A stretch of 64,000 nucleotides of DNA, from NCBI GenBank assembly GCA_039621445.1, contig CP154957.1, positions 18,424,906 to 18,488,905 of the forward strand. The letters are read 5' to 3'. This DNA is from Euglena gracilis. Taxonomy: Eukaryota > Euglenida > Euglenophyceae > Euglenales. This document shows positions 39,740 to 50,479 of this stretch, piece by piece. Position 1 is the stretch's first letter, and the number at the start of each line of letters is the position of its first letter. Both the position numbers and the translations under genes were made by a program. The notes under the pieces are model-generated. The model searched no databases. It was not told where the DNA came from and saw nothing but the letters and a program-made list of their open reading frames with translations.

Positions 39740-42700
39740 TTGCATTCACCGAAGACCAGCGAATTATCAACTGGTGGATCAAAAGTTTTTGCGGACCTTC
39801 GACTTCCAGGAGGAAGAATTCAACTCTTCGAGTTCAACAGGAATTATCCCAGAAATATTTCAATAAAGAAGACAGCATCACACTGGACTTCCATGAAGAA
39901 TGAGCTGCAAAGAAATTCAGACTGCCAAGAACTTCCAAGAAAACAGCTGGGGAAGGTGGACACACAGCAGCAGCTGCAGAAGGTGATGAGGCGGCAGCAG
40001 CACGTCAGTCCGTGGCCATCGCAACCCCCCCACCCCCCAGCAATTCAAAGTTTTCAGGATCCCCCACTCAAAATGATGGCCATGGACCATGGACAGCAGT
40101 GGTCAGGAAGAGAAGACAGAGGGGGACTACCATCACAGGTCCAACAGACTCCACCCCTTTTTCCCAATTCCTCCCCCTCCAGGGGAAAAAGCAAAGGCTA
40201 TGGCAGCCTCTCTGGGGATATCAGAAATCCAAAGGATTCAAATCAAACTCAAGGCTATGGCAGCCATCATTTAACAGGGCCTGGGGCCCAGAATCAAGGC
40301 TATGGCAGCCAGCTTTCAAGAGGGCAGTGGGCCCAGTTACAAGGCTATGGCAGCCTGTATCCCAACCTGGGAAGATCCCACTGGGGGAAGGTATGTCCAA
40401 CTTACCCCACAGCTCCCTCAAACAAAAACCCCTCAGGAGCTACCCATCCAAGCAAGCAGCCCCCCCTTCAGGGGAAGGCCAATGGAGGCCATTATATCCA
40501 AGAGGCCAATGGAGGCCAGAGGAAAAATATCAAGGCCAATGGAGGCCATTTCAATCAAAATCAGGTGGCCATGGGAGGCCAATGCATTCAAGACCACAGC
40601 CCTTGGGGGGGAGGCCCAAGATTGGCTACACCAGGGCCCCCCCAGAAGATAATCAGCCCACACCCTCCAGCTGTATATGTACCTCCCCACTGCAGAAACA
40701 GACCTTCCCCCATCTTTCAAAAACAGGGGGAAAGCCTGTCTTTGAGCAGCCCTATGGCAGGGCCAGAGGTGACCCCAGTGATGGGGCAGCCAGAGAGGAC
40801 CCCAGTGATGGGGCAGCCAGGGGGAAGGACCCCAGTGATGGGGCCTGTGGAATCCCCAGACACATTACATCCAGGGGTGCCCCCTTACAAGGCCCTGCAG
40901 GCCAGTATCCCCCATTGGGAAAAGGCAGGTGCCAGCAGAGAGGTATTAAACCTGATAAGGGAAGGGGTCATGGCAGATCTTCCCCTCCCCCCTCTAATGT
41001 CCTTAAAAGTTCCCTTCAAAGCCCCCCAGGAAGTAATGACTGCCCAAAAAATTCTGAGAGAATACGAATGTGCAGGGGCAACCAGGCAAATCCCCCCAGA
41101 GGAGGCAAAACATTTTGTCCCTTACTTCATAATTTCCAAAAAAGAAGGGGAAAAGACCAAGGAAAGACTAATTTCAGATTGTCGACAGTTAAATCACTAT
41201 TTCACCCCCCAGAAGTTCAGACTGGAACACATGGGAAACATTTTCCCATACCTAAGAAAAGGATGGTTCTGTGGAAAAATAGATCTGAAAGATGCTTATT
41301 TTCACCTAAAACTGCACAGCAGCCTGGAAAAACATGTCTGCATGCAAGTGGGGGGGGAAACTTGGCAGTTTCAAGCTGCATGTTTTGGTATAAGCAGCCT
41401 GCCACAAAAATTTATGACTCTCATGAGAGTCTGGGAAAGGAAGTGGAGAAAGGAGGGAAAGGTAGTTTTCATCTACCTAGACGACATTTTGCTGTTAGCC
41501 CCCAGCAAAAAGACTGCAGCCCAACATTTGGCAGAAATAAAGCAGGACCTTTTATTGGCAGGTTTCAGATTAAACCTCCCCAAATCCTGTCTGGAACCCA
41601 CACAGGAAATAAAACATTTGGGCCAGTGGGTCAATTTGAAAAAGGGCCAGCTGGAAATCCCACAGGAAAAACTAAAATCCTTAAGAAAGGAGCTGGGAAA
41701 AGTGCTCACAGCACAAAAAATGAGCTGCAGAAAACTCAGCTCTATTGTGGGGCAGGTCAGAAGCTATTTAGTCTCCATGCCATTTCTCAGAATTCTGACA
41801 GATCAACTTTGCAAAATGGTGGATTTGCACACAAAGTGGGGTTGGGACCACACCCTAACCATTCCCCAGGGGGTCAAAGATCAAATTGTGGAGTTAAAAG
41901 CGTTTTTGCAGCCAGGTGTGGGCAGAGCCTTTCAATCCCAGGCCTCTCAGGATCTGTTTTCAGACAGCAGCACCTGGCAGTGGGGGGGGCTGGACAAAAA
42001 CTCAGGCCAAAAAGTGCAGGATTTTTGGAGGGACCTGCACATCCTTCACATCAACCAAAAAGAATTGATGTCAGCAGTGGAGACAGTAAAAAGTCTGGCA
42101 AAACCAAAACAAACCATAATGCTTCATGTGGACAGCCAAGTGGCTGTAAGTTATCTAACAAAATGGGGAGGCAAAAAGCCCTACCTAAATTCCATTTTAA
42201 AACCCCTGCTGTATCATTGCCAAGAAAAGCAAATCAATTTGCAGGTGGTTTGGGTTCCCACAAAAGAGCAATTGGCAGACTCCCTGACCAGGGAGCAAAA
42301 GGACCCAGGGGATTATACCCTAAACCTACATATCTTTCACCAAATCCTGAAATTTTTCAGACAGGACATCACCCCAGAGGTGGACATGTTTTGCACACCC
42401 AGCAACAAAAAATTCCCCAAGTTTGTTTGTCGATACCCCCACCAAGGGGCCTTGCTGGTGGATGCCTTGAAGGCAGATTTGAGGGGCCTCCCCCCAGTTT
42501 ATGCAAACCCCCCCTGGAGCATCATTCCCCAATGGGTTCAGAGATTAATGGTAAACCCAGACCTGACTTGTCTTTTGATCGTACCCCACTGGGCTTCAAC
42601 ATCATGGTGGCGCCAATTAATGGCAATCAGAAAGCCAGGCAGCAAAGTTTTGTTGGTTCCCCCCCCAATGGGGTCTATTCACCAACTGCTGGGGGGAGGA

Positions 42701-43987
42701 GATGCCCCCCCCAAGGTGGAAATTGGCCTGCTTGATTGTGTCAGGCAAATATTACAATCCCAGGAAGTTTCGATGTCCAGTATCGACACTTACATAAAAA
42801 ATCTGGGAAATGTCAAGAGATATGATTCAGCCTTCAGGACATTGGTGGGCCAATTGTTGCACAAAGGGGTGCCCCTGCAGGACTGCACAGTCCACAAGAT
42901 GGCCGAGGCCATCCTTGATTTGGCTGTTCACAGCCTCAACACTGCACGAAATGCATATGCAGCAGTTTTATTACTCCCAGGGTTTGGGTCATTGAGGTTT
43001 TCCCCTCTTTTGTCTCCATTGAAAAGGAAATGGAATTCCAATGTCTGCAAGTATGCCCATTTCTGGGACCCCACTGATTTTCTAAACAACATCATCACAC
43101 AATCAAGACCCCTCTCAGAACTCTCTGTGAAAGAGCTCAGAAACAGACTCATCATTTGTTGGAGGCTTTTGGCCCTCCACAGGGGGGTTGATTTAGCCAG
43201 GACACAGCGAAAAATCAGTTTCGTGGGAGAAAAAATTTTCATTTTATTGCAAAGAAAAGGGTGGCAATTCCCAAGGTGGGAGGAAGTTTTGAATTTACCA
43301 CACACCCCCCTCATCAGTCCCTGGCACCTATTGAAAGAGTATGTGGAAAGGACAGCCCACATGGTTGGGCACAAAAATAATTTGTTATGGTCTTTGGATG
43401 GTAAACGACCTTTGACATCAGAAAGAGTGAATTCCCTTACCAAAGAAATTCTGCAAGAGGGGGGGGTGGACACCACCCACTGGAAACCCCACAGCACCAG
43501 AGGGGCGGGGGTTTTATGGTGGAAAAATGCTGGTTTACAAGTGGAAGAAGTCCAGCAGCTGGGTCAGTGGAAAAATTTTGGGGCCTTCCAAGCTCATTAT
43601 TTGCGACTTGGGGTCGTTTCAAAAATTCAAAATATTATGGCCCAAAGGGGGGTGCACAGTACCTCACCATCTCGCAGTGCGGAGCCCGAATGGTCTCGGA
43701 CTCCCACGACAGAGGAAGGGGGAGGAAGGGACCAAGAGGGCGAAGCACAAGAAGATGGTGAGCCCAACCCCCCCACCCAAAAAATCAGCAGAAAAAGAAA
43801 AACATCCCAACCAGAAAGGGGACCCCCGACCAAGCAGCCCCAACCATCATCCCCATCGAGGGGGGGGCCCCCCAGCAAGCAACCATGCGTGAGGGGGGGG
43901 GGGGGGGCGGGGCCACGGCGGTTCCACTTCGCCAAGGTGTCGGACGAGGCCTCATCATCGCCAACTCCGGCAACAAAGGCGCAGTAA
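39740..43987 (+). CDS. DIRS-like polyprotein: RT, RNase H, NPPW methyltransferase-like, tyrosine recombinase
   Basis: A single 1415-codon frame. Reverse transcriptase about 450-680 (LISDCRQLN, KIDLKDAYFHL, catalytic YLDD 579-582). RNase H about 735-860 with DSS at 742. Methyltransferase-like module about 895-1000, DMFCTPSNKKF then YANPPW (NPPW 923-926), as in the Dam-like domain of DIRS elements. Tyrosine recombinase about 1020-1300 with HSTRGAG (His1251, Arg1254), GQW, and Tyr1287 in AHYLRLG. The first 300 residues or so are out of frame with the Gag-like frame and probably not translated as such. In classic DIRS the recombinase sits in a separate overlapping ORF; here all catalytic domains are in one frame. 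Confidence 0.88.
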   Translation: MHSPKTSELSTGGSKVFADLRLPGGRIQLFEFNRNYPRNISIKKTASHWTSMKNELQRNSDCQELPRKQLGKVDTQQQLQKVMRRQQHVSPWPSQPPHPPAIQSFQDPPLKMMAMDHGQQWSGREDRGGLPSQVQQTPPLFPNSSPSRGKSKGYGSLSGDIRNPKDSNQTQGYGSHHLTGPGAQNQGYGSQLSRGQWAQLQGYGSLYPNLGRSHWGKVCPTYPTAPSNKNPSGATHPSKQPPLQGKANGGHYIQEANGGQRKNIKANGGHFNQNQVAMGGQCIQDHSPWGGGPRLATPGPPQKIISPHPPAVYVPPHCRNRPSPIFQKQGESLSLSSPMAGPEVTPVMGQPERTPVMGQPGGRTPVMGPVESPDTLHPGVPPYKALQASIPHWEKAGASREVLNLIREGVMADLPLPPLMSLKVPFKAPQEVMTAQKILREYECAGATRQIPPEEAKHFVPYFIISKKEGEKTKERLISDCRQLNHYFTPQKFRLEHMGNIFPYLRKGWFCGKIDLKDAYFHLKLHSSLEKHVCMQVGGETWQFQAACFGISSLPQKFMTLMRVWERKWRKEGKVVFIYLDDILLLAPSKKTAAQHLAEIKQDLLLAGFRLNLPKSCLEPTQEIKHLGQWVNLKKGQLEIPQEKLKSLRKELGKVLTAQKMSCRKLSSIVGQVRSYLVSMPFLRILTDQLCKMVDLHTKWGWDHTLTIPQGVKDQIVELKAFLQPGVGRAFQSQASQDLFSDSSTWQWGGLDKNSGQKVQDFWRDLHILHINQKELMSAVETVKSLAKPKQTIMLHVDSQVAVSYLTKWGGKKPYLNSILKPLLYHCQEKQINLQVVWVPTKEQLADSLTREQKDPGDYTLNLHIFHQILKFFRQDITPEVDMFCTPSNKKFPKFVCRYPHQGALLVDALKADLRGLPPVYANPPWSIIPQWVQRLMVNPDLTCLLIVPHWASTSWWRQLMAIRKPGSKVLLVPPPMGSIHQLLGGGDAPPKVEIGLLDCVRQILQSQEVSMSSIDTYIKNLGNVKRYDSAFRTLVGQLLHKGVPLQDCTVHKMAEAILDLAVHSLNTARNAYAAVLLLPGFGSLRFSPLLSPLKRKWNSNVCKYAHFWDPTDFLNNIITQSRPLSELSVKELRNRLIICWRLLALHRGVDLARTQRKISFVGEKIFILLQRKGWQFPRWEEVLNLPHTPLISPWHLLKEYVERTAHMVGHKNNLLWSLDGKRPLTSERVNSLTKEILQEGGVDTTHWKPHSTRGAGVLWWKNAGLQVEEVQQLGQWKNFGAFQAHYLRLGVVSKIQNIMAQRGVHSTSPSRSAEPEWSRTPTTEEGGGRDQEGEAQEDGEPNPPTQKISRKRKTSQPERGPPTKQPQPSSPSRGGPPSKQPCVRGGGGAGPRRFHFAKVSDEASSSPTPATKAQ
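39895..40680 (+). CDS. Gag-like ORF of DIRS copy A (N-terminal indel)
   Basis: By comparison with copy B the Gag-like protein begins MKNELQRNS at 39895, shifts frame near 39940, then continues from 40012 in the +1 frame relative to pol (DGHGPWTAVVRKRRQRG, then RLWQP repeated about six times). Basic and repeat-rich, without a CCHC knuckle. The frame stays open to 42735 across the RT/RNase H region. Its boundary with pol is a C run (40610-40640) whose length differs between copies. Confidence 0.6.
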
Positions 43988-44113
43988 GAAGCACCCTCCG
44001 CGCACGCACAAACACACCACAACAGAACAGCCGGCAAGGAAAGCAGGACCTCACCATCTTCTTGTGCTTCGCCCTCTTGGTGCCTTCCTCCCCCTTCCTC
44101 TGTCGTGGGAGTC

Positions 44114-45540
44114 CGAAAGATGGTGCTGCTGTCTGAAAAGAGATTCTGAGTGGCCTGGGATTGAAAGGCCCTGCCAACCCCTGGCTGCAAAAATGCCTTT
44201 AGTTCCACAATTTGCTCCTTGACCCCCTGGGGAATGGATAGGGTGTGGTCCCAACCCCACTTTGTGTGCAGGTCCACCATTTGGCAAAGTTGATCTGTCA
44301 GAATTCTGAGAAATGGCATTGAGACTAGGTAGCTTCTGACTTGACCTACAATGGAACTGAGTTTTCTGCAGCTCATTTTGTGTGCTGTGAGCACTTTGCC
44401 CAGCTCCTTTCTTAAGGATTTTAGTTTTTCCTGAGGAATTTCCAGCTGGCCTTTTTTCAAGTTCACCCACTGGCCCAAATGTTTTATTTCCTGTGTGGGT
44501 TCCAGACAGGACTTGGTGAGGTTTAATCTGAAACCTGCCAGTAAAAGGTCCTGTTTTATTTCTGCCAAATGCTGGGCTGCTGTCTTTTTGCTGTGGGCTA
44601 ACAGCAAAATGTCGTCCAGGTAGATGAAAACTACCTTTCCCTCTTTTCTCCATTTCCTTTCCCAGACTCTCATGAGAGTCATAAATTTCTGAGGCAGGCT
44701 GCTGATGCCGAAGCATGCAGCTTGAAACTGCCAAGTTTCTCCCCCCACCTGCATGCAAACATGCTTTTCTAAAGTGCTGTGCAGTTTTAAGTGGAAACAT
44801 GCATCCTTCAGATCTATTTTCCCACAGAACCAACCTTTTCTCAGATATGGGAAGATATTTCCCATGTGTTCCAGTCTGAACTTCTGGGGGGTGAAATGGA
44901 GATTTAACTGTCGACAGTCTGAAATCAGTCTTTCCTTTGTCTTTTCCCCTTCTTTTTTGGAAATGATGAAGTAAGGGACCAAATGTTTTGCCTCCTCTGG
45001 GGGGATTTGCTTGGTTGCCCCTGCACATTCGTATTCTCTCAGAATTTTCTGGGCAGTCATTACTCCTTGGGGAGTTCTGAAGGGAACTTTTAAGGACATT
45101 TGAGGGGGGAGGGGAAGATCTGCCATAACTCCCTCCCTTATCAGGTTTAATACCTCTCTGCTGGCTCCTGCCTTGACCCAATGGGGGATGCTGGCCTGCA
45201 GGGCTTTGTAAGGGGGTACCCCTGGGTGTAATGTGTCTGGGGACTCCACAGGCCCCATCACTGGGGTCCTTCCCCTTGGCTGCCCCATCACTGGGGTCAC
45301 CCCTGGTTGCCCCATCACTGGGGCTGTAGCTGGCCCTGCCATAGGGCTTTCCAAAGACAGGCTTTCCCCCTGTTTGTGAATGATGGGGGAAGGTCTGTGC
45401 CTGAAATGAGGGGGTATATACAAGGCTGGGCTGATTATCTTCTGGGGGGGGGCCTGTCTGAGCCAATCTTGGGCCTCCCCCCCAAGGGCTGATGTGGTGA
45501 TTGCCTTGGCCACCATTTGCCTTCTGGCCTCCCCTGGCAC
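44114..45540 (-). pseudogene. truncated pol, DIRS copy B
   Basis: RT is complete (YIPPHFRHRPSP lead-in, LISDCRQLN, KIDLKDACFHL, YLDD near 44611-44623), followed by the start of RNase H to DSST. The reading then runs into terminal-repeat sequence (TPTTEEGGGR), so no functional RNase H or recombinase could be made. Confidence 0.8.
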
Positions 45541-46250
45541 TCAGGCCTGCTTGGCCACCATTTGCCTTCTGGCCTCCCTTGGCTCTCAGGCTTGCTTGGC
45601 CTCCATTGGCCTTTTCTCTGGGACTGTCTCTTCTCTGTCCCTCTTGATTTCCCATAAAGGCCACCATGGCCTGTTCTTGGCATTGGCTTGCCGCTCCTGG
45701 GGGGTTTGTGTCCGAAATTGCTGGGGGGAAAGTTGGACACACCTTTCCCCAATGGGCTCTTTCCAGGTTGGGGTACTGGCTGCCATAGCCTGGCCCCTGG
45801 GCCCACTGCCCTCTTGAATAATGGCTTCCATAGCCTTGAATTTGGACCCCAGGTCCTTTTTGTTGATGGCTGCCATAGCCATGATAATTTGAATCCTTTG
45901 GATTTGTTGAAAGGCTGCCATAGCCCTTGTCTTGTCCCCTGGAAGGGGGTGGACATAGAAAAGGGGGGGGAGTCTGTTGGACCTGTGGTGGTATTCCCCT
46001 TCTGTCTTCTCTTCCTGACCACAGTTGTCCATGGTCCATGGCCATTCTCATGTTGAGAGGGGGATTTGAAAATCTCAGAAGCCTTGGGGGGTGGGGGGGT
46101 TGCGATGGCCACGGACTGGCTAGTTGCTGCCGCCCCTCCAGCTTCTGCAGCTGCTGCTGTGACTCCACCTTCCCCAGCTTCAGCTGACTTCTTGAAAGTT
46201 CTTTGCAGTTCTTCTTGAGATTCAGAGTTTCTTTGAAATTCATTCTTCAT
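45435..46250 (-). CDS. Gag-like ORF, DIRS copy B
   Basis: An intact 271-codon frame: MKNEFQRNSESQEE, an Ala-rich stretch, GHGPWTTVVRKRRQKG, then RLWQP/LWQPS-type repeats and RPEGKWWPS repeats, ending RPPPRR. Probably a nucleic-acid-binding structural protein (inferred from position and basic composition). Better preserved than the copy A version. Confidence 0.65.
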   Translation of the reverse strand: MKNEFQRNSESQEELQRTFKKSAEAGEGGVTAAAAEAGGAAATSQSVAIATPPPPKASEIFKSPSQHENGHGPWTTVVRKRRQKGNTTTGPTDSPPFSMSTPFQGTRQGLWQPFNKSKGFKLSWLWQPSTKRTWGPNSRLWKPLFKRAVGPGARLWQPVPQPGKSPLGKGVSNFPPSNFGHKPPRSGKPMPRTGHGGLYGKSRGTEKRQSQRKGQWRPSKPESQGRPEGKWWPSRPECQGRPEGKWWPRQSPHQPLGGRPKIGSDRPPPRR

Positions 46251-46599
46251 GGAAATCCAGTTGTCGATATCTGTTGTGTTTCTTGTTCTTTTTCTTGAAT
46301 TTCTACCAGTTCCAGTTGAATTCTTCCTTCAGGAAGTTGAAGTTCCACAGAAAGTTCGGTCCACCAGTTGGTAAGAGTATTGGTTCTCGGGAAGGCAGAA
46401 CTCCTCGAAAAACAATTCCACTTGAACTCGTAGTAGTAAAACTCTTTCTCCTTGAGGTCGAAGGGCAGAAATAGGAATCAGCCAACTCCGGCAACAAAAA
46501 GCAGTAAGAAGCACCCCCCGCGCACGCACAAACACACCAGAACAGAACAGCCGGCAAGGAAAGCAGGACCTCACCATCTCGCAGTGCGGAGCCCGAATG

Positions 46600-47060
46600 G
46601 TCGTGGAGGGGGGCACTGAGGGCGAAGCAAAAAGACCACGTGAGGCCATGCCTTACTCGCCGACGGTGCTGTCTGAATCGCTCTGGTGCGCTGGGTGAGG
46701 AATCCCTGCTTTCGGACCCCCACGACACAGGAGTGGGGGAGGAAGGGACCATGAGGGCGAGGCACAAGTTCGAGACCGTCGGGGCTCCGCACTGCGGGAT
46801 GGTGAGGCACTATGCACCAACTTTTCCAGGGCCTCCTGCAAACTTTCGGCAAAAAGTGGAGATCTCGAGGCATCCAGGTGTTCATCTACGTGGAAGATGC
46901 TCTGCTGCTGTGTTCCACCAATGATAGAGCAGCCAAAGACCTGTCACAAGTTGTCAAGGACTTGGTCGATTCAGGATTCAAACGATTCAGGTAGTGAACC
47001 ATCTTGGGATCATAATCAATTTTCAGGAGGGTTGACTCCAAATCTCTGGAAAAATAAAAG
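46600..47060 (+). pseudogene. DIRS terminal sequence plus RT scrap
   Basis: 46660-46800 carries terminal/internal-complementary type sequence (GACCCCCACGACACAGGAG, GCTCCGCACTGCGGGATGG). 46812-46994 is an RT scrap reading QVFIYVEDALLLC: the YLDD motif is YVED and the frame stops after 60 codons. A different, more eroded family member than A or B. Confidence 0.6.
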
Positions 47061-47331
47061 GACACCCCGGGCTCCGCACTTTGCCATTGTGAGGCCATGC
47101 CTTGCTCGCCGGCGGTTTGTTGTGTGATTGTTTTGGTGCGCTGGGTTAGGAGGTCCCGCTTAGTGCCTTTTTTCGCCGGAGCTTGCCCTTCGACACCCAG
47201 AAGAAAGGAACAGAGTTCACGAACGAGGAAGAACTGAGAAAAGAAGTCAATATCAATTCAATATCCAGAAGAACACGAACCAGACGAAAATCAATTGAGA
47301 ATTCAATTGTCAAATTTCAATTTCGACTTCG

Positions 47332-48175
47332 ATGAGCAATGCAGTGGAGAAGAAATTGGAATTATATGGCCACGGACGTTCTGGAGGAGTGGCCGCAGCA
47401 GCTGGAGACCTTGGAGATGCGGTCAACACGTGGCAAACCGTGGCCGTTCTTCCCACCCAGCCCCCCACCCCAGAAATTTCACAGCCCAAAACCCCCCCCA
47501 GTGACGGCCACGGTCCTTGGACCACTGTGGCCAGGAGGCCCAGAAGACAGTAGCCAGCCGCAGCCCTTGGTGGGCAAAGACTGGGCCATGGGGGTCCAAA
47601 ATGCTTCGCAATTGGACAATCAAAGCCCACACATCAGGGGCATCTCCCCCAAAGGCGCCCAGCAACCTGGGCACAAATTGGCCAGAAGATGGGGAGATGG
47701 AATCAAGGCCAAGGAGGTCAACACCACAGGGGCCATGGGGGCCAGTTTCACAAGCAAATCCCCTCAGGAAGGGGCTGAAAAGGTCTGTCCAACCCCCCCC
47801 CCCCAATTCATATATCACACCAGCCACTCTCAAGGGGACAAGGGGGGGCCACAGCACCCCCCCCCCCAGATTTCCAATGGGGCTGGAGGCCAAGAAGAAA
47901 TCAAGGCCTGGAAGACCACAAGATGGATTATGGAAAAAAAATTATACATGGAAACCTTGGAGACCAGCAGGGTGGACCCACAGTGGCCACCAAGAAGCTA
48001 AGGATGCTGCTGGAGAAATCCCCCGAGGGACCCACAGTGGCCCTCTGCCAACAATGGGGGATAAAGGGACCCACAGTGGCCCTTTCAATGACCCAGCCCC
48101 AGGAGAAAAATGGACCCACAGTGGCCCTTTCAAGGACCCAGCCCCCAGGGGCAAAGGGACCCATAGTGGCCCTTT
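47332..48175 (+). pseudogene. Gag-like region, DIRS copy D
   Basis: MSNAVEKKLELYGHGRSGG opens a frame with DGHGPWTTVARRPRRQ, the landmark shared with A and B, then stops at 47553. Two other frames stay open to 48.2 kb and one carries GPTVAL repeats from about six ACCCACAGTGGCCCTTT units (48028-48175). Confidence 0.55.
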
Positions 48176-50330
48176 TTGGAGGGAGGGGCAGAAACCCCTC
48201 CAACATTTATTTATCAATTCCCGATCAATCAATCAAGGGGGGGACCCATAGAGGCCCCCCTATGGTATGTCAACCAACCACATCAACATGGAGAAGACCA
48301 GATAGGCCAAACAGGGGCATTAAGCCCTATGGTATGTCTTCCAACAACAAGATCATCCAGAGAGGTGAGCAGAGAGGGAGAGAGTTCATGCACATCCCCC
48401 CAGAAAAAATTTCCTTTTACAAGGGCCCAAGCCCTAGGGGACCTAGGGGTGCAATGTCCAACACCCCCAGCCCAGCCCCCCCAGAATCATCTTACCCAGA
48501 AAATAAATTCAACGGAGGAAATATGGGGAGACACCCCCCTCCATCAAAGGTTGAAAAAAAGCCTAAAATGTCCAACATCTCCAGCCCAGCCCCCCCAAAA
48601 TCATCTTATCCAGGAAATAAATTCCATGGAAGAAAAATGGGGAGACACCCCCCTCCATCAAAGGCTGCAAAAAAGCTTGAAATGGTGGGCAAAAAAAGCC
48701 CCCTCAACAACACGTCAACTCATCAGGGATGGCATTCAACCCCCCTGGGTCAGCCCACCAAAATTGTCCACCCACCCAAAAATCAGGGCAAATTTGAACT
48801 TACCCCAAGCAGAAAAAATACTGCTGGATTACGAAAAATCTGGATCCATAAAGAGGGTGAGGGATTCAACCACCCAGCACCTGATCCCCTGGTTTCTGAT
48901 TTCAAAACCAGAGGGGGGGCAGACAAAATGGAGATTAATAAGCGATTGCAGGGAAATAAATAAAAGGTTCCAAGTGAAACCTTTCAAGCTGGATCACATC
49001 CAGCACATTTTTCCAGTTTTGGAAAAAGGCCAATGGGCAGCAAAAATAGACCTGAAGGATGCTTATTTTCATATCCCAGTAAGTCCAGGCCTAAGGCCAT
49101 TTTTAAGGCATCAGGTGGGGGGGCAGACCTGGGAATTCCAGGCAGGCGGTTTTGGCCTGAATGTAATGCCCCAAATTTTCATGTCAGTAATGAAGACATT
49201 CGAAAAACTGTGGAGGAGGGCATCCAAGTGTTTATTTACCTGGACGACATTTTACTGGTGGCCCCAACACAACTCATCTTACAAAATCACCTGAACACAG
49301 TGGTCAGGGATTTAATCAAATCAGGATTCAAAATCAATGTGAAAAAATCCACCCTGCAGCCCACCCAAATTGTCAATCATCTTGGATTTCAGCTAAACTT
49401 CCAAGAGTGAAAACTACAGGTGCCCCCCCAGAAAATAAAAACAGTAAAAAAGGAGCTGGGAAAAATGGTGAAAAAAGATTACATGTCAAAAAGGCAACTG
49501 GCTGCCATTTTGGGCCAAATCAAATGCAATCTAATGGCCCTGCCCTTTCTAAGGGCCTTTACGGATGCCCTGGCAAGTTTTTTGGAGGAAAATTCCACAG
49601 CCCCCTGGGACTCAAAACATCCCATTTCCCAAAGACTAAAGGACCAATTAAAGGAAACAAAAATTCTGCTGGACACCTGGGGGGGAAGACCCTTCCCCCA
49701 AAACGCAACCAGGGAGTTGCACTCAGACAGCAGTACCCATGCCTGGGGGGGGGTGGACATTCGAACAGGCAAAATTGTGCAAGAATTTTGGAGGGAAAAC
49801 TCCATTTTGCACATAAATGTCAAAGAATTAAGTGCAGCAATAAGCACAGTACAAAGCCTCAGCCAGCCAGGGGAAACTGTGTCCCTATCCGTGGACAATC
49901 AAGTAATTTACTATTACTTAACAAAAGGGGGGGGGCAGAAAGGACCCTTTCAATTCCATGCTAAGACCCTTCTTCAAATGGTGCATGTAACACAACATAA
50001 ACCTGCAAGTAAAGTGGGTCCCCTCCAAAGACTGCCTGGCAGACCCCATAAGCAGGTGGTAAATGGACAGGGGGGATTACTCACAGGACCCCCAACTTTT
50101 TCAGTGGCTGAGGCAGCAGTTCAAAAATTACATCAGCCTAAAAACAGACCTTTTTGCCTCACCAGGCAACAAAAAAATGCAACAATTTGTGGCTAGGTGG
50201 CCCCACTAGGGAGCGACAGCAGTAGATGCATTACAATGTGCACTGGACAACATGGGGGATCTTTATGCAAACCCCCCCTGGTCTGGGACCCCCTGGATCC
50301 ACAGGCCAAAGTTTTGATGGTCACCCCCTA
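48176..50330 (+). pseudogene. RT, RNase H and NPPW region, DIRS copy D
   Basis: RT starts in the frame 48176-49294 (LISDCREINKRF, KIDLKDAYFHIPVSPGL) and shifts by one base near 49210 into the frame holding YLDDILLVAP. A TGA at 49408-49410 falls where copy A has Gly. RNase H continues at 49420-50040 (HSDSSTHAWGGVD). After another shift, QFVARWPH-TAG-GATAVDAL then YANPPW (about 50264-50281) is the NPPW module, with TAG at a Gln position of copy A. Confidence 0.75.
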
Positions 50331-50479
50331 CTGGGATTGAGCCACATGGTGGCCCCAGTTAATAAAAATGAAAATACCAGGGACCCCCTGCCTGAAAATC
50401 ACCCCCTAGATGGGTATGTTCTCCAATTGCAGGGGGAAAAAAATGCCACCCCTCAGGTGGCCCCTGCTTTGCATGATTT

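Larger units (their letters stand above)
39478..44110 (+). mobile_element. DIRS-like retrotransposon, copy A (near full length)
   Basis: The left terminal region (39478-39670) reappears inverted at 43955-44110 (GTGTGTTTGTGCGTGCGCGG, AGCACCCTCCGCGCACGC). A second piece complementary to the ends lies at 43662-43760, the internal complementary region expected for DIRS. Inverted ends plus a tyrosine recombinase, with no LTR and no DDE integrase, define the group. It shares its right end with reversed copy B. Confidence 0.85.
43985..46600 (-). mobile_element. DIRS-like retrotransposon, copy B (reversed, 3' part deleted)
   Basis: Its left end (46470-46600) matches the left end of copy A in reverse. 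Gag and pol follow up to the RNase H motif DSST, where the sequence jumps at about 44115 into the terminal region shared with copy A. It lacks the rest of RNase H, the NPPW module and the recombinase. Confidence 0.85.

Noticed and set aside
44051-46243. 730-codon minus-strand ORF as a separate protein
   Set aside because: It overlaps Gag and pol of DIRS copy B in another frame and has no domain; treated as an alternative frame and discussed as a finding.
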